This document shows positions 8,328-18,219 of a stretch of DNA of 64,000 nucleotides, one piece after another (within the stretch, counting starts at the first letter, position 1; each line of letters opens with the position of its first letter). The stretch spans positions 248,001-312,000 of the forward strand of contig NZ_VCNG01000004.1 in the NCBI RefSeq assembly GCF_006227205.1, given 5' to 3'. Source of the DNA: Pseudomonas sp. ICMP22404. Lineage in GTDB: Bacteria; Pseudomonadota; Gammaproteobacteria; Pseudomonadales; Pseudomonadaceae. The notes below the pieces were generated by a model. That model saw only the letters and a list, made by a program, of their open reading frames with translations. It was not told the origin of the DNA and did no database searches. The position numbers and the translations under genes are program-made.

Positions 8328-9545
8328 ATGCAGACAACCTTGAGCGAGGACGCCCGCCGACTGCCCCGCGCCGAAGAAGCCGAAAGTATCCTGCGCAGTT
8401 GCGTGCACTGCGGTTTCTGCAATGCCACCTGCCCGACCTATCAACTGCTGGGTGATGAACTCGATGGCCCGAGGGGACGCATCTACCTGATCAAGCAGGT
8501 GCTTGAAGGCAACGAGGTGACCCGCAAGACCCAGGAACACCTGGATCGCTGCCTATCTTGCCGCAACTGCGAAACCACCTGCCCTTCGGGGGTCGACTAT
8601 CACAACCTGCTGGACATCGGCCGGGCGGTGGTCGACGCGGCAGTGCCGCGACCTCTCGGCCAACGCCTGCTGCGCCAGGGATTGCGCGGCGTGTTGCCCA
8701 ATCCGGGGCTGTTCAAAGGGCTGCTGAGCAGTGGCCAGGTTTTCCGCGCATTGTTGCCAAACACGCTGCAAGTCAAATTGCCTGGCAACGTGCATCCGGC
8801 AAAGCCGCGACCGACCACTCGTCATGCCCGGCAAGTGCTCATGCTAGAGGGCTGCGTGCAACCGAGCCTGTCGCCCAATACCAACGCGGCCGCCGCACGC
8901 GTACTGGATCGACTGGGGATCAGCGTCACCACCAACCGCGAGACCGGATGTTGCGGTGCGGTGGACTATCACCTGGACGCTCAGGCCGCCGGCCTCGAGC
9001 GGGCCCGCCGCAACATCGACGCGTGGTGGCCGAGCATTGAAAGCGGTGCCGAGGCCATCGTGCAAACTGCCAGCGGCTGCGGTGCCTTCGTCAAGGAGTA
9101 TGGCCACCTGCTTCGCACCGACCCGGCGTATGCCGACAAAGCAAAAAGGGTCAGTGCCCTCGCCAAGGACCTGGTGGAAGTCTTGCGCGACGAGCCGCTG
9201 GATAAGCTCGGCGTAAACAGCGACCAACGCCTGGCGTTCCACTGCCCCTGCACTCTGCAGCACGCGCAGAAACTCGGGGGTGCGGTCGAAGCAATCCTGA
9301 CAAACCTTGGCTTCAACCTGACCGCCGTTCCCGATAGCCACCTGTGCTGCGGCTCGGCGGGCACTTATTCGCTGACCCAACCCGAACTGTCCAGGCAACT
9401 GCGCGACAACAAGCTCAATGCGCTGGAAAGCGAGCACCCCGACGTCATTGTCACCGCCAATATCGGCTGTCAGTCTCACCTCAACGGTGCGGGTCGTACC
9501 CCTGTCCGGCACTGGATCGAACTGATCGAAGCCGCGCTGCCTTAA
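8328..9545 (+). CDS. glcF: Glycolate oxidase iron-sulfur subunit GlcF
   Basis: A 405-residue electron-transfer subunit. Two 4Fe-4S motifs lie in the N-terminal third: CVHCGFCNATCP at about residue 26 and CLSCRNCETTCP at about residue 75. Two CCG-type cysteine-rich domains follow, seen as GCCGAVDYH and CCGSAGTYS, which probably bind further clusters and dock to the membrane. It starts three bases after glcE. Length is normal. Confidence 0.95.
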   Translation: MQTTLSEDARRLPRAEEAESILRSCVHCGFCNATCPTYQLLGDELDGPRGRIYLIKQVLEGNEVTRKTQEHLDRCLSCRNCETTCPSGVDYHNLLDIGRAVVDAAVPRPLGQRLLRQGLRGVLPNPGLFKGLLSSGQVFRALLPNTLQVKLPGNVHPAKPRPTTRHARQVLMLEGCVQPSLSPNTNAAAARVLDRLGISVTTNRETGCCGAVDYHLDAQAAGLERARRNIDAWWPSIESGAEAIVQTASGCGAFVKEYGHLLRTDPAYADKAKRVSALAKDLVEVLRDEPLDKLGVNSDQRLAFHCPCTLQHAQKLGGAVEAILTNLGFNLTAVPDSHLCCGSAGTYSLTQPELSRQLRDNKLNALESEHPDVIVTANIGCQSHLNGAGRTPVRHWIELIEAALP

Positions 9546-9565
9546 ACGAACACTGGAGAATGCCC

Positions 9566-9967
9566 ATGAAAAGCAAAGCCGTACTGAGCCAGACCGAAGT
9601 CAGCCAAATTCTCGCTGCCGCACGGACCGAAGCCCAACACAATCAATGGGCCGTGACCATCGTGATTGTCGATGACGGCGGCCATCCCTTGGCCCTTGAG
9701 CGTCTTGACGGTTGCGCCCCGATTGGCGCCTACATCGCCACCGAAAAGGCCCGCACCTCGGCTCTCGGCCGGCGTGAGTCCAAAGGCTACGAGGACATGG
9801 TCAATGGCGGGCGCCACGCCTTTCTGTCAGCACCCTTGCTGACCTCCCTCGAAGGCGGGGTGCCGGTCATCGTCGACGGCCAAGTGATCGGTGCGGTCGG
9901 TGTCTCGGGGGTCAAGGCTGAGCAGGATGCGCAAGTGGCCCGGGCCGGTGCGCAGTGTCTGCAATGA
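9566..9967 (+). CDS. glcG: GlcG/HbpS-family protein
   Basis: A 133-residue protein of the GlcG/HbpS fold (heme-degradation domain family). The pattern is VTIVIVDDGGHPLALERLDG near the N-terminus, then AYIATEKARTSA and a C-terminal GGVPVIVDGQVIGAVGVSG. ATG 9566 is preferred over 9560 because GGAG ends 7 bases upstream. GlcG is commonly encoded with glycolate oxidase but its role is not established. A related gene occurs at 18,220-18,636. Confidence 0.88.
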   Translation: MKSKAVLSQTEVSQILAAARTEAQHNQWAVTIVIVDDGGHPLALERLDGCAPIGAYIATEKARTSALGRRESKGYEDMVNGGRHAFLSAPLLTSLEGGVPVIVDGQVIGAVGVSGVKAEQDAQVARAGAQCLQ

Positions 9968-9970
9968 ATT

Positions 9971-9991
9971 GAGCGTCAGTGATTAACGCTC
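9971..9991. terminator. Weak stem-loop after glcG
   Basis: GAGCGT and ACGCTC form a 6-bp stem with a 9-base loop directly after the glcG stop. There is no clear T-run, so termination function is uncertain. Confidence 0.3.
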
Positions 9992-10124
9992 CAAAAGCAT
10001 GGGGTGATTCAGGTCAAGGGGCTTTTCGGAGGGTGACTGGTACGATCCAACTGCCCTCCACGATCACCCTGCGTTCCTTCGCCAAACGTCGAAATGATTG
10101 TTCTAATCGAGCGATGTATCGGAC

Positions 10125-10889
10125 TTAAGGACCTCGATAGCCATTAAGCCATCCCAGACCGTCAGCTGTCCCCGCAACAGGGTTATATTCACATCCGATC
10201 CAGCCCTGATAGGCATGAGTCTTGAGAAAATCCAAGATGGCCCGCGCGTTGAGGCGCCCGACATCGGGTTCATGCCGTCCAGGAAATCCAGCCATCTGAA
10301 AATGATCGGCTTGGGCAAGATAACGTGCGGTGCAATCCATTGGATCGAGTTGCTCCATAGACGCGTGATAAATGTCCAGGATCAATCCCAACCCATCCAA
10401 TCGTTCCGTCCATTGAATTGCGTCAGACAACGAGCGGATAAAATAACCCGCCAACGACACCTGATTGATGGCTTCGATCACCAGTTTGATCTTATAGCGA
10501 CTCGCTTCTTCAATCGCCCAATTCATGTTCTCTTCAAATACACGGCATGACGACTCATGGCGCGCATGATCGACCACACCGCTCAGTACGTGCAGAAGCG
10601 GGCTATTACCCGCCACGGCATACTCCAGCCCCCGGAGAAAATCATCCTTGAACTCGACTTCTCGACCGACTACAGCAGCCAACCCCTTGCTGCCGGGTCG
10701 CAAGGGCACGGTTGCCAAGACCTGCCGGAGCGCCGTGCGTTCCAGATGTCTTGCAACGGTGACGGCTGGAAGACCTGCCGGAAAACTGAATTCCACAGCG
10801 TCAAAGCCGGCGTCACGCGCTGCAGCAAAGCGATCTTCAAAAGGCAACTCCGTGAACAGGAGTGATAGATTTGCAGCGAACCTGATCAT
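10125..10889 (-). CDS. Hydroxypyruvate-isomerase-like TIM barrel protein
   Basis: A 254-residue sugar-phosphate-isomerase-like TIM barrel, clearly a divergent paralogue of hyi at 2868. It shares the MIRFAANLSLLFTELPF start, LVIEAINQVSLAGYF, LILDIYHASMEQLD, HFQMAGFPGRHEPD and GCEYNPVAGT, so the glutamate, aspartate and histidine positions of the barrel mouth are kept. It is the last gene of a minus-strand operon encoding a flavin reductase and an RND/DUF1329/DUF1302 export set. It therefore probably acts on a catabolic intermediate of that pathway rather than on hydroxypyruvate; this is inferred. It starts directly after the flavin reductase stop. Confidence 0.82.
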   Translation of the reverse strand: MIRFAANLSLLFTELPFEDRFAAARDAGFDAVEFSFPAGLPAVTVARHLERTALRQVLATVPLRPGSKGLAAVVGREVEFKDDFLRGLEYAVAGNSPLLHVLSGVVDHARHESSCRVFEENMNWAIEEASRYKIKLVIEAINQVSLAGYFIRSLSDAIQWTERLDGLGLILDIYHASMEQLDPMDCTARYLAQADHFQMAGFPGRHEPDVGRLNARAILDFLKTHAYQGWIGCEYNPVAGTADGLGWLNGYRGP

Positions 10890-11477
10890 TCAGCGCCCCG
10901 CGCCATTCACGTCGACTTTTTCTTTCGCTGCCTGTTTGATCTGCTCGATCAACGCGCCAATGCCATTCAGCAAAAAATCCCGAGCAGCACCATCCGCCAG
11001 CCGTCCATGTTCTATTTTGCTGTACACATCGCCTATGACGATCTGTGGGTGAACCACCACGGCAGCCTGGATCGCCCATAGGGTTTCATTGAGTTGTTGA
11101 TGGGCCCGAACGCCTCCGGTAAACGCAGGCGAAGCCGTGAAACCCAGCACTGGACGCCCCGTCAGGACCGACTTGCCATGGGGGCGGGACAACCAGTCCA
11201 GCGCATTTTTCAGTACACCAGACATTCCATGGTTGTATTCCGGCGAGGCGATCAATACCCCATCGGCAGCCGCCACGGCTGCACGCAGGTCACTCACGGC
11301 CTGCGGGGCATGGACGCCGTCGTGATCTTCGTTGTACGGCGGGATGCTTTCCAATCCATGGAGCGTCAATCGAACCTGCCCGGACAATCGCTCAGCCATT
11401 GTATTGAGGATCGCCGTATGGGCCGAGTGCTGACGCAGGCTGCCTGACAGGCCGAGGATATTTATCGATGCCGTCAT
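10890..11477 (-). CDS. NAD(P)H-dependent FMN reductase
   Basis: A 195-residue flavodoxin-like reductase of the NADPH-dependent FMN reductase family. The N-terminal LGLSGSLRQHSAH binds FMN phosphate, and SPEYNHGMSGVLKNALDWLS is the family signature loop around the flavin. It could supply reduced flavin to an oxygenase or reduce a quinone. It abuts the RND gene upstream (one stop to one start) and the Hyi-like gene downstream without a gap, which marks one transcription unit. Confidence 0.88.
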   Translation of the reverse strand: MTASINILGLSGSLRQHSAHTAILNTMAERLSGQVRLTLHGLESIPPYNEDHDGVHAPQAVSDLRAAVAAADGVLIASPEYNHGMSGVLKNALDWLSRPHGKSVLTGRPVLGFTASPAFTGGVRAHQQLNETLWAIQAAVVVHPQIVIGDVYSKIEHGRLADGAARDFLLNGIGALIEQIKQAAKEKVDVNGAGR

Positions 11478-13880
11478 TTAAATGCTCACGATCTGCGGTT
11501 TTGGCTTGAGGAAGAAATGGGCGAGCGCCGGCACCAGTATCAATGCACCCACCATGTTCCAGATGAACATGAAGCCGAGCAGGATGCCCATATCGGCCTG
11601 GAACTTGATGGGCGACAACACCCAGGTCAGTACCGCGATACCCAGGGTAATCCCCGTCATCACCACCACTTTTCCCGTCGAAAGCAGGGCCAGGTAATAA
11701 GCATCGGACAGGCTTGAGCCATTACGCAGGTTGGTCAGCGTCACGCTAAGGATGTACAACGCGTAATCCACTCCGATGCCTACCCCCAGCGCAATCACGG
11801 GCAGCGTCGCGACCTTGACGCCGATGTTCAGTCCTACCATCAAGGCTTCGCACAAAATGGACGTCAGCATCAGCGGCAAGACCGTGCACACCACCGCCCG
11901 CCAAGACCTGAAGGTGATGAAGCACAAAGCGATAACGGCTGCATAGACCATGAAGAGCATCTGCACATTCGAGCGCTTGACGACGATGTTGGTGGCCGCT
12001 TCGATCCCGGCATTACCCGCCGCATTCAGGAACTGTATCTGATCGGTGTTATGGGCCGCCGCGAATTGCTCGACGGTTTGCACCACACTGGTGAGCGTGT
12101 CCGCCTTGTGATCCGTGAGATAGACATAAACCGTGAGCAAATCGCAATTCTGGTTAAACAGCTCACGGGGTGCACGTGTGATGATCGCGTTCAACAGCCC
12201 TTGATTACGCGGTATCTCGTACCAGGTCATGCTGCCTTCATTCATACCCGCGGCGGCCTGCTTGCTGAGGGCGGCCAAAGACGTGGTCGACACCACCCCG
12301 GGCAACTGTTGAAGCTGAGCTTCCAACGCGTCGACCGACACCAATGTCTGGTAGTTGGCGCAATAGTATTGAGGGGTTTTGACCATCACGACGTACTTGT
12401 CGCTGCTGGCGGAAAAGTTACTGACCATAAAGCGATTGTCGGTGTTGTAGCGCGATTCGGGACGCAGTTCCGGGGCACCAGGATTCAGGTCGCCGATCTT
12501 CACGTGCAGGCTGACGGCAAACCCGGCCGCCCCCAGCATCACGGCGATGATGACTGCGCCGCTCGCCCATTTGCGCTCGGTGAACAGATCCAGGAACGCC
12601 CAGAATGGATGTCGGGAGTGGTGTGCGTCCAGCTGCGAGAACTTGTCGTTAGCCGCTTCACGCAATGCCGCGGCCTTGCTGACACCGGTGTACGACAACA
12701 GGATCGGCAACAGGATAAGGTTAGTGAAAATCAGGGTCAGCACGCCGATCGTGGCGGCAACGGCCAGATCCTGGATGACCGGAATCTTGATAATCATCAG
12801 AACAGCGAATCCCACGGCGTCCGCCACCAACGCCATCAGCCCGGTCAAGAACAGGCGGCGAAAGGTGAAGCGCGCCGCCACCCGTTTGTCGGCTCCACGC
12901 CCGATGTCCTGCATGATCCCGTTCATCTTCTGCGCGCCATGGCTCAAGCCGATGGCAAACACCAGAAACGGAACGAGGATCGAGTACGGGTCAAGATCAA
13001 AGCCCAAGGTCGGCAGCAACCCGAGCAACCAGACCACGGCGATGATCGAGCACAGCAGCACCAACAAGGTACTGCGCACGCAACGGGTGTACCAATACAG
13101 CACGATGCCGCAGATGATCAAGGTGGCGGCAAAGAACAGCTGCATCTGGCGCATGCCGTCGATCAGGTCACCCACCACCTTGGCGAAGCCGGTGATGTGG
13201 ATCTTGATGTTGTCGGTTTCGTACTTGGCCCGAATCGTTTCAAGCTGACTTGAGAGCGCGTTGTAATCGAGCGGTTGACCGTCGTCGGATGCCGTTTCCT
13301 GAAGGGGCAATAGCACGATGCTGGAGTTGAAGTTGGCAGCGACCAGGCGGCCCACTTCTCCCGAGCGTTCGACGTTCTGCCGAACCTGCTCCAGGCTGGC
13401 GGCTGAGCCATCGTAATTGTCAGGTATCACCGGACCGCCGTCGAAGCCCTCCTCCGTCACGCCGATCCAGCGGGTCGCAGGCGTCCACAGGGACTTCATG
13501 TATGAGCGATCGACGCCAGGTAATAAAAACACCTCGTCATTTATTTTCTTGACCGTCTCCAGGTAAGCGGCATCGAAGATGCTGCCCTGCCTGGCTTCGA
13601 TCGCAATACGTAAAGTGTTGCCGCCCTCGCTGAGCTGGTCGCGATTTTTCAGATAGTTCTGCACATAAGGATGATCCGTTGGGATCATTTTTTCGAAGGC
13701 CGCATTGAGCTTCAGACTCAGTGCCTGGTAGCCCAGTACCAGACTGAGTATCACGCAAATGCCAAGAATCACACTGCGATGATTGAACAAGAGCCGCTCG
13801 ACCAGAGTGCCGGAGGACGGGTCGAATGCATCCGGTTTAGGGATGGTTTGATGCTCGGCAGAGCGAGTATAGCTATTCAT
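11478..13880 (-). CDS. RND/MMPL-superfamily exporter
   Basis: An 800-residue inner-membrane transporter. The topology is the two-fold RND pattern: one N-terminal segment (about residues 35-55), a large periplasmic loop, a five-helix bundle (about 230-400), then the same again (about 430, with the second bundle at 640-790). FAIGLSHGAQKMNG and ALGVGIGVDYALYI are the expected SSD/MMPL-like helix signatures. RND proteins of this type are repeatedly found beside DUF1329, DUF1302 and YCF48-like genes, where they are thought to move hydrophobic compounds. The start overlaps the YCF48 gene by 8 bases. Confidence 0.88.
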   Translation of the reverse strand: MNSYTRSAEHQTIPKPDAFDPSSGTLVERLLFNHRSVILGICVILSLVLGYQALSLKLNAAFEKMIPTDHPYVQNYLKNRDQLSEGGNTLRIAIEARQGSIFDAAYLETVKKINDEVFLLPGVDRSYMKSLWTPATRWIGVTEEGFDGGPVIPDNYDGSAASLEQVRQNVERSGEVGRLVAANFNSSIVLLPLQETASDDGQPLDYNALSSQLETIRAKYETDNIKIHITGFAKVVGDLIDGMRQMQLFFAATLIICGIVLYWYTRCVRSTLLVLLCSIIAVVWLLGLLPTLGFDLDPYSILVPFLVFAIGLSHGAQKMNGIMQDIGRGADKRVAARFTFRRLFLTGLMALVADAVGFAVLMIIKIPVIQDLAVAATIGVLTLIFTNLILLPILLSYTGVSKAAALREAANDKFSQLDAHHSRHPFWAFLDLFTERKWASGAVIIAVMLGAAGFAVSLHVKIGDLNPGAPELRPESRYNTDNRFMVSNFSASSDKYVVMVKTPQYYCANYQTLVSVDALEAQLQQLPGVVSTTSLAALSKQAAAGMNEGSMTWYEIPRNQGLLNAIITRAPRELFNQNCDLLTVYVYLTDHKADTLTSVVQTVEQFAAAHNTDQIQFLNAAGNAGIEAATNIVVKRSNVQMLFMVYAAVIALCFITFRSWRAVVCTVLPLMLTSILCEALMVGLNIGVKVATLPVIALGVGIGVDYALYILSVTLTNLRNGSSLSDAYYLALLSTGKVVVMTGITLGIAVLTWVLSPIKFQADMGILLGFMFIWNMVGALILVPALAHFFLKPKPQIVSI

Positions 13881-14997
13881 TGATCTGCTCCGACGACTGC
13901 ACTGCAGCTTCGGATGACAGCATGCCCCGTGCGCTGCTAATGATCAGGCTACCGTTTGCGGCCTGCGCCATACCTGTGAAATAACTGGGTTGGGTGATCT
14001 TCAAGACTGATGCTTTGGTACTGCCCTGCTCAAAACGCAGCACTCTTCCCGATTCATCGGCGAGGAGCACGGCGCCATCCTCCAGCCGCAGACCACTGGT
14101 CAACGTGACCGGCTGCAAGGTGTCGAGGCGCTGCCAGGTATCGCCGCGATCCTTGGACTCGAAGGCTTTGCCGCGAAGCCCAAACGCCAGAATGGATCCG
14201 GCATTGGTCGATTGGAGTCCGAAGGTCGTGCCTTCATACGGTGAAGCGAGGGACTCGAAGGTCTTGCCCTCGTCACTGGAGCGCAACAGCGTGCCCTGTT
14301 CGCCAGCGATGAACAGATCCGTTCCCACCCACTCGATACTGTAGAGGTGCAATCCGTTTGGGTTCTCAATGCGGGAACGAATCGATTGCCAACTGAGCCC
14401 GCCGTCATGAGTCACGAAAGCCAGGCCGTATGCGCCAACCACGATCCCGTTCTTGGCATCCAAAAACAGTAGATCGAGAAAAGGTTTGTCGGGACCATCG
14501 TCCACGAGTTGCTGAGCTTGAGCCAAACGCTCTTGCGCTTTTTCTGCGTCGCCAGCAGCTTCGGTGCCTTGCTTGGCTTCCTGCAATTCGATGTCGGCGG
14601 CCAGAACGCCATCCAACTGTTTCTCCCAGCTCAGTCCGCCGTCCCGGCTGTGCAGGACCACCCCGGCGTGTCCGACGACCCAGCCTTCGAGGTCATCGAA
14701 AAAGCGAACTTTGACAAGGGTCATGCTGACCGGGGAACTGACTTGCCTCCAGCTACCACCGTTATCATCAGAGACAACGATGAACCCTCTTTCGCCAACC
14801 GCCACAAGGCGCTGACCTGCCCTGGCGACACTCAGCATGACCGATTTGGCTGCCATGGCGCTTGTGACCGATGGCTGCACCGGCAGCCCGACGGGCTGCG
14901 CCGCCGCTACGCCGGTGAACGCCGTGATGATTGACACACTTAGCATCAACGCTTTGAACGGATGTGGGTATAAAACCCCGGGACTTTGAATTCGCAT
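13873..14997 (-). CDS. YCF48-like BNR/beta-propeller protein, exported
   Basis: A 374-residue secreted beta-propeller protein with several BNR-type repeats (for example DDNGGSWRQ, SRDGGLSWEKQ, THDGGLSWQS, SSDEGKTFES, SKDRGDTWQR). These are the Asp-box S/T-x-D-G-G-x-x-W pattern of YCF48/photosynthesis-stability-like proteins. The ATG at 14,997 is preferred because GAGG lies upstream and a signal peptide follows (LMLSVSIITAFTGVAAAQ). The molecular role is unknown; in this gene context it is a partner of the RND exporter. Confidence 0.82.
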   Translation of the reverse strand: MRIQSPGVLYPHPFKALMLSVSIITAFTGVAAAQPVGLPVQPSVTSAMAAKSVMLSVARAGQRLVAVGERGFIVVSDDNGGSWRQVSSPVSMTLVKVRFFDDLEGWVVGHAGVVLHSRDGGLSWEKQLDGVLAADIELQEAKQGTEAAGDAEKAQERLAQAQQLVDDGPDKPFLDLLFLDAKNGIVVGAYGLAFVTHDGGLSWQSIRSRIENPNGLHLYSIEWVGTDLFIAGEQGTLLRSSDEGKTFESLASPYEGTTFGLQSTNAGSILAFGLRGKAFESKDRGDTWQRLDTLQPVTLTSGLRLEDGAVLLADESGRVLRFEQGSTKASVLKITQPSYFTGMAQAANGSLIISSARGMLSSEAAVQSSEQINE

Positions 14998-15083
14998 TGG
15001 CCAGCCTCGATGATGCGGTTCAGTGGACGCCGCGCCAGTGGCACCGCGTCCATGGAACAAAAGTTTGAAAATTGTTGCGAGGC

Positions 15084-16436
15084 TCAGCGCACCGACCCGG
15101 ACGCTACCGAATTCCCGGTGAAGAAGTTCTCGGGCTTGCGTGGTATGACGCTATAGGTTTCTCCATTCAAGCTTTGCACGACGCTGTAGGTCTTGGCTTG
15201 CAGGTTGTAGATCACCACGGGTTTGACAACCACCGCAGGAATGGAGGGAACAACGAAGGGCAGCACCTGGGAGACTCGCCACAGTTTGCCCTCGGCGTCG
15301 TAGCCATCCACCAGCGAGATGGTCCAGCTGTCTTCGTCGATGAAGAATCGACGCTTGGGCACCGCGTGGCGTTTGCCCGGCGCCACCGTGGCTTCCAGCT
15401 CCCAGACACGGTGCAGTTCCCAGCGTAGTTTGTCCGCATTGAGGTGGTTGGCGGTAAAGGCGTCGTCGCGTTTCTCGGTATGGAACTTGTTGTCGTTGTA
15501 AGGGATGTACAGTTCTTTCTTACCCACCAGTTTCCAGTCGTAACGATCCGGATGGCCGATAAAACCGTGCACTTCATCGAAATAGTTGGCGCCTGAGGCG
15601 ACGAAGTCCGGAGTGTCATAACCCACGGTAGGCGCACGCCGCACACGACGTTGGCCGACCAGGTACTGCCAGGCCTCCCGGGGCTCCTGGGCATTGATGC
15701 TGTCATGGGTCACCAGCGATTCCCCGGCCTTGAACGGCGGCTCGCTGGTCAGGAACCGCAGCAGCGCATACTGCCCCGTCCATTTATCCGCGGCACCGTC
15801 CTTGTAGTAGTACGGGTATTGCCAGTTCTCCACGCCTCGGCTGGCCAACGTCCGAGTCCCGTCGGCGTTGCCGATGATGTTGGCATAGCCCATCTGTATG
15901 GATTCGGCCTCGACTCGCAGCAGGAAATTCCAGATGACCTCATTGCCATTTTTCGGAATCGGGAACGGGATACCGCCGTAGCAGCCCTCTACCGACAAAC
16001 CGTTGCTGGTGGTCTTGCAGTTGGTGGCGTTGGCGAAGGTGTTTTGATAGACGCTATCCGGCGCCGCGGCACTACGGTGAGTGGGGTAAACATCCAGGTG
16101 GAAAGTGTCGGGGAACCTGGCCAACAGGGCTTTGGTGCCCTCACTCAACTTGTCGGCGTACTGCGCAGCGTTCTTGGCAGTGATCTGCAACACCGGTTTC
16201 TCGCTGGGAAACGGATCGGCAGGCACATCGCCGAACTTGGCTCCGGCGACATCCTTGATCAAGCCGCCGGTCCAGGCCGGGATGGAGCCATCGGCGTTAC
16301 CGGCTTTTTCGGCGCCCATGGGCGTCAGCGTGGTCTTGAGCTTCGCCGCCTCGTCAGGACTGACCGCCGCTAGCGCGGTGCCAACAGACAGGGAGATCGA
16401 CAAAGTGGACAGCAACAGCAGTTTAATTTTTATCAT
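15084..16436 (-). CDS. DUF1329 envelope protein
   Basis: A 450-residue exported protein of the DUF1329 family, with a signal peptide (LLLLSTLSISLSVGTALAA) and the family opening VSPDEAAKLKTTLTPMGAEK plus DGSIPAWTGG. It likely folds like a LolA/LolB-related lipid-binding sheet and sits in the periplasm or at the outer membrane; this is known for the family only by prediction. It is the second gene of the DUF1302-DUF1329-YCF48-RND unit, with a 24-base gap after DUF1302. Confidence 0.9.
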   Translation of the reverse strand: MIKIKLLLLSTLSISLSVGTALAAVSPDEAAKLKTTLTPMGAEKAGNADGSIPAWTGGLIKDVAGAKFGDVPADPFPSEKPVLQITAKNAAQYADKLSEGTKALLARFPDTFHLDVYPTHRSAAAPDSVYQNTFANATNCKTTSNGLSVEGCYGGIPFPIPKNGNEVIWNFLLRVEAESIQMGYANIIGNADGTRTLASRGVENWQYPYYYKDGAADKWTGQYALLRFLTSEPPFKAGESLVTHDSINAQEPREAWQYLVGQRRVRRAPTVGYDTPDFVASGANYFDEVHGFIGHPDRYDWKLVGKKELYIPYNDNKFHTEKRDDAFTANHLNADKLRWELHRVWELEATVAPGKRHAVPKRRFFIDEDSWTISLVDGYDAEGKLWRVSQVLPFVVPSIPAVVVKPVVIYNLQAKTYSVVQSLNGETYSVIPRKPENFFTGNSVASGSVR

Positions 16437-16460
16437 TATCAGGGCCCGCCTGTTCTTTGC

Positions 16461-18113
16461 TTAAAAGGTTCGCTGGATCGAAAACGCCACGAAATCCCGG
16501 TCTTTCATGTTTTGCTGGTAGGTGAACGAATTGGCTGAATTGATGACTGGCCCGGCCTCACCGAAGAAGTTGGTGTAGCTCAGCGAGGCATACCACTGCT
16601 TCTTGTAATCGGCCTTGAGACCCAGCGTCAGGTCGCCGCCATGTTCCGGGCCGAATGCTTGAGGCGTGACGGAAGAGCGTCCGGACGGGTTGTAGCCAAG
16701 GGTGATCGGCGCTTGGACATCGATGCCGGGAAAGACCTGGAAATACTGCGGTTCAAAGGTGAAGCGCAGGGCGAAGGCATCGCGCGTGGTATTGGGGTCC
16801 AGTTGATCGGCATTCTTGGTCACGCTCAGCCGCCGGTTGAACGCCAGCTCACCCAGCAGGGAAGCGCCGTCCCACAGCGCGGATCCCCCGTAGACATTGA
16901 TCATCGATACCTGGGCATGCCACGACCGACCGATGGGGTACGCGGGATCGGAGTCGTTGTCGGCCCCCATGCCAGTGATGATGGTGCCGCCGACACCCGC
17001 GAGGGGCGTATCGAGCCTGATGGATGTTTCACCCGCGATATTGGCCTCGCCCACCTGCGTGCTGAAGCTCGCGCCAAATACCTTGACGTCCTCGGGATAG
17101 ACATTGATGAACGAGTCATCAGCCCCTGGCACCAGCGCGGCAGGGCGGAAATAGAACACGGGGGTTTTTTCGTGGTACTTCGCCGCGTAGAGGCCGAATT
17201 CCCAGTCCTCCACAGCGAACTTCAACTGTGCGCCGAACTGCCCGGAATCCCTGGCTTCCTTGTCCTTGCCATGACGCAGCTCACCGGTTGGGAAGAACAC
17301 CCGTTCGCCTCCCTCACCCACAAAATCCGCGCCACTGAAGTAGCTACCCGCGGCGGGCAAACGGGTCTTGTTCCATTCGAACTGGTAGTAGGCCCCCACA
17401 CTCACGGTGTCGTTCAGTTGCCAGTTGCCGGACACCTGCTTGGTGGGCATCAGGATTTCCTTGAACTGCGAACCGGGGACTGACTGAAGCTTCACCAAGT
17501 CCACCGTAGACTGGGCATTGGCAATGCCGTTAGCGCCGAAGAACAGGCTTTCACCGTAAATCTGCGTGAACTGCCCGAGCCGCCCGGACAGCGAGGTCGT
17601 GCCGATTTCCTTCGAGCCATAGACAAAAGCGTCGAGGATTTCAGTGCGTTGACCGTGGATCCGGCGAGTGTCGCTGGTGAATTCGTCGTGGTCGACACTC
17701 ACCGAGTTGGCGGTGCCCGGCGAATCGTTGTCATTGTCGTGGCTGTAGACGTTGTCGTACCAGGAGGCCGCACTGAGGCGCGCACCGACGTCTTTGTACT
17801 TGATGTCGAATTCGGAAAGGATGTCCAGACGATTGGAAATGAGTCCGCGATCAAAGTTTCGATCGCCGTCGTCCAGGTTGGGATTGCTGTTGGACGTCCC
17901 AGGGCCGGCCGCCACCTTGTGATCGAGTTTATTCACCCGCCAGGCGTTGCTGTACTTGATGGTGTTATCCCACGACGCCGAAAGGTCGGGGTTGCCAGTG
18001 TCGATCTGGAAGGCCTGCGCCTGGGTTGAAAGGCCCAGCAAGATCGTTGCGCCGACTGCGCAAGCAAGGCTGGAGACCGGCAACGGGCAGAACCGCTGGT
18101 TGGCTGTTTTCAT
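16461..18113 (-). CDS. DUF1302 outer-membrane protein
   Basis: A 550-residue protein of the DUF1302 family. ATG 18,113 was chosen because AGGA precedes it and the signal peptide (ACAVGATILLGLSTQAQA) then starts at a normal distance. The mature start FQIDTGNPDLSASWDNT is typical. The C-terminus ends in Phe (SIQRTF), as in outer-membrane beta barrels recognised by the Bam machinery. It is probably the outer-membrane channel or docking protein of the export/uptake set that follows on the same strand. Confidence 0.9.
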   Translation of the reverse strand: MKTANQRFCPLPVSSLACAVGATILLGLSTQAQAFQIDTGNPDLSASWDNTIKYSNAWRVNKLDHKVAAGPGTSNSNPNLDDGDRNFDRGLISNRLDILSEFDIKYKDVGARLSAASWYDNVYSHDNDNDSPGTANSVSVDHDEFTSDTRRIHGQRTEILDAFVYGSKEIGTTSLSGRLGQFTQIYGESLFFGANGIANAQSTVDLVKLQSVPGSQFKEILMPTKQVSGNWQLNDTVSVGAYYQFEWNKTRLPAAGSYFSGADFVGEGGERVFFPTGELRHGKDKEARDSGQFGAQLKFAVEDWEFGLYAAKYHEKTPVFYFRPAALVPGADDSFINVYPEDVKVFGASFSTQVGEANIAGETSIRLDTPLAGVGGTIITGMGADNDSDPAYPIGRSWHAQVSMINVYGGSALWDGASLLGELAFNRRLSVTKNADQLDPNTTRDAFALRFTFEPQYFQVFPGIDVQAPITLGYNPSGRSSVTPQAFGPEHGGDLTLGLKADYKKQWYASLSYTNFFGEAGPVINSANSFTYQQNMKDRDFVAFSIQRTF

Positions 18114-18219
18114 GGAGATGTTCCTGTTTTTTTGTTTTTGTAAAAGGTCATCCACTCGCAGAATTTGCTGCGAATACATCAGGTGCTGCGTGATATGCCT
18201 AGCTTCTTGGTTACCTGCC

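Noticed and set aside
12051..13253. 400-residue antisense ORF in the RND gene
   Set aside because: Shadow of the RND coding frame; rich in Gln/His/Arg and without signal or motif.
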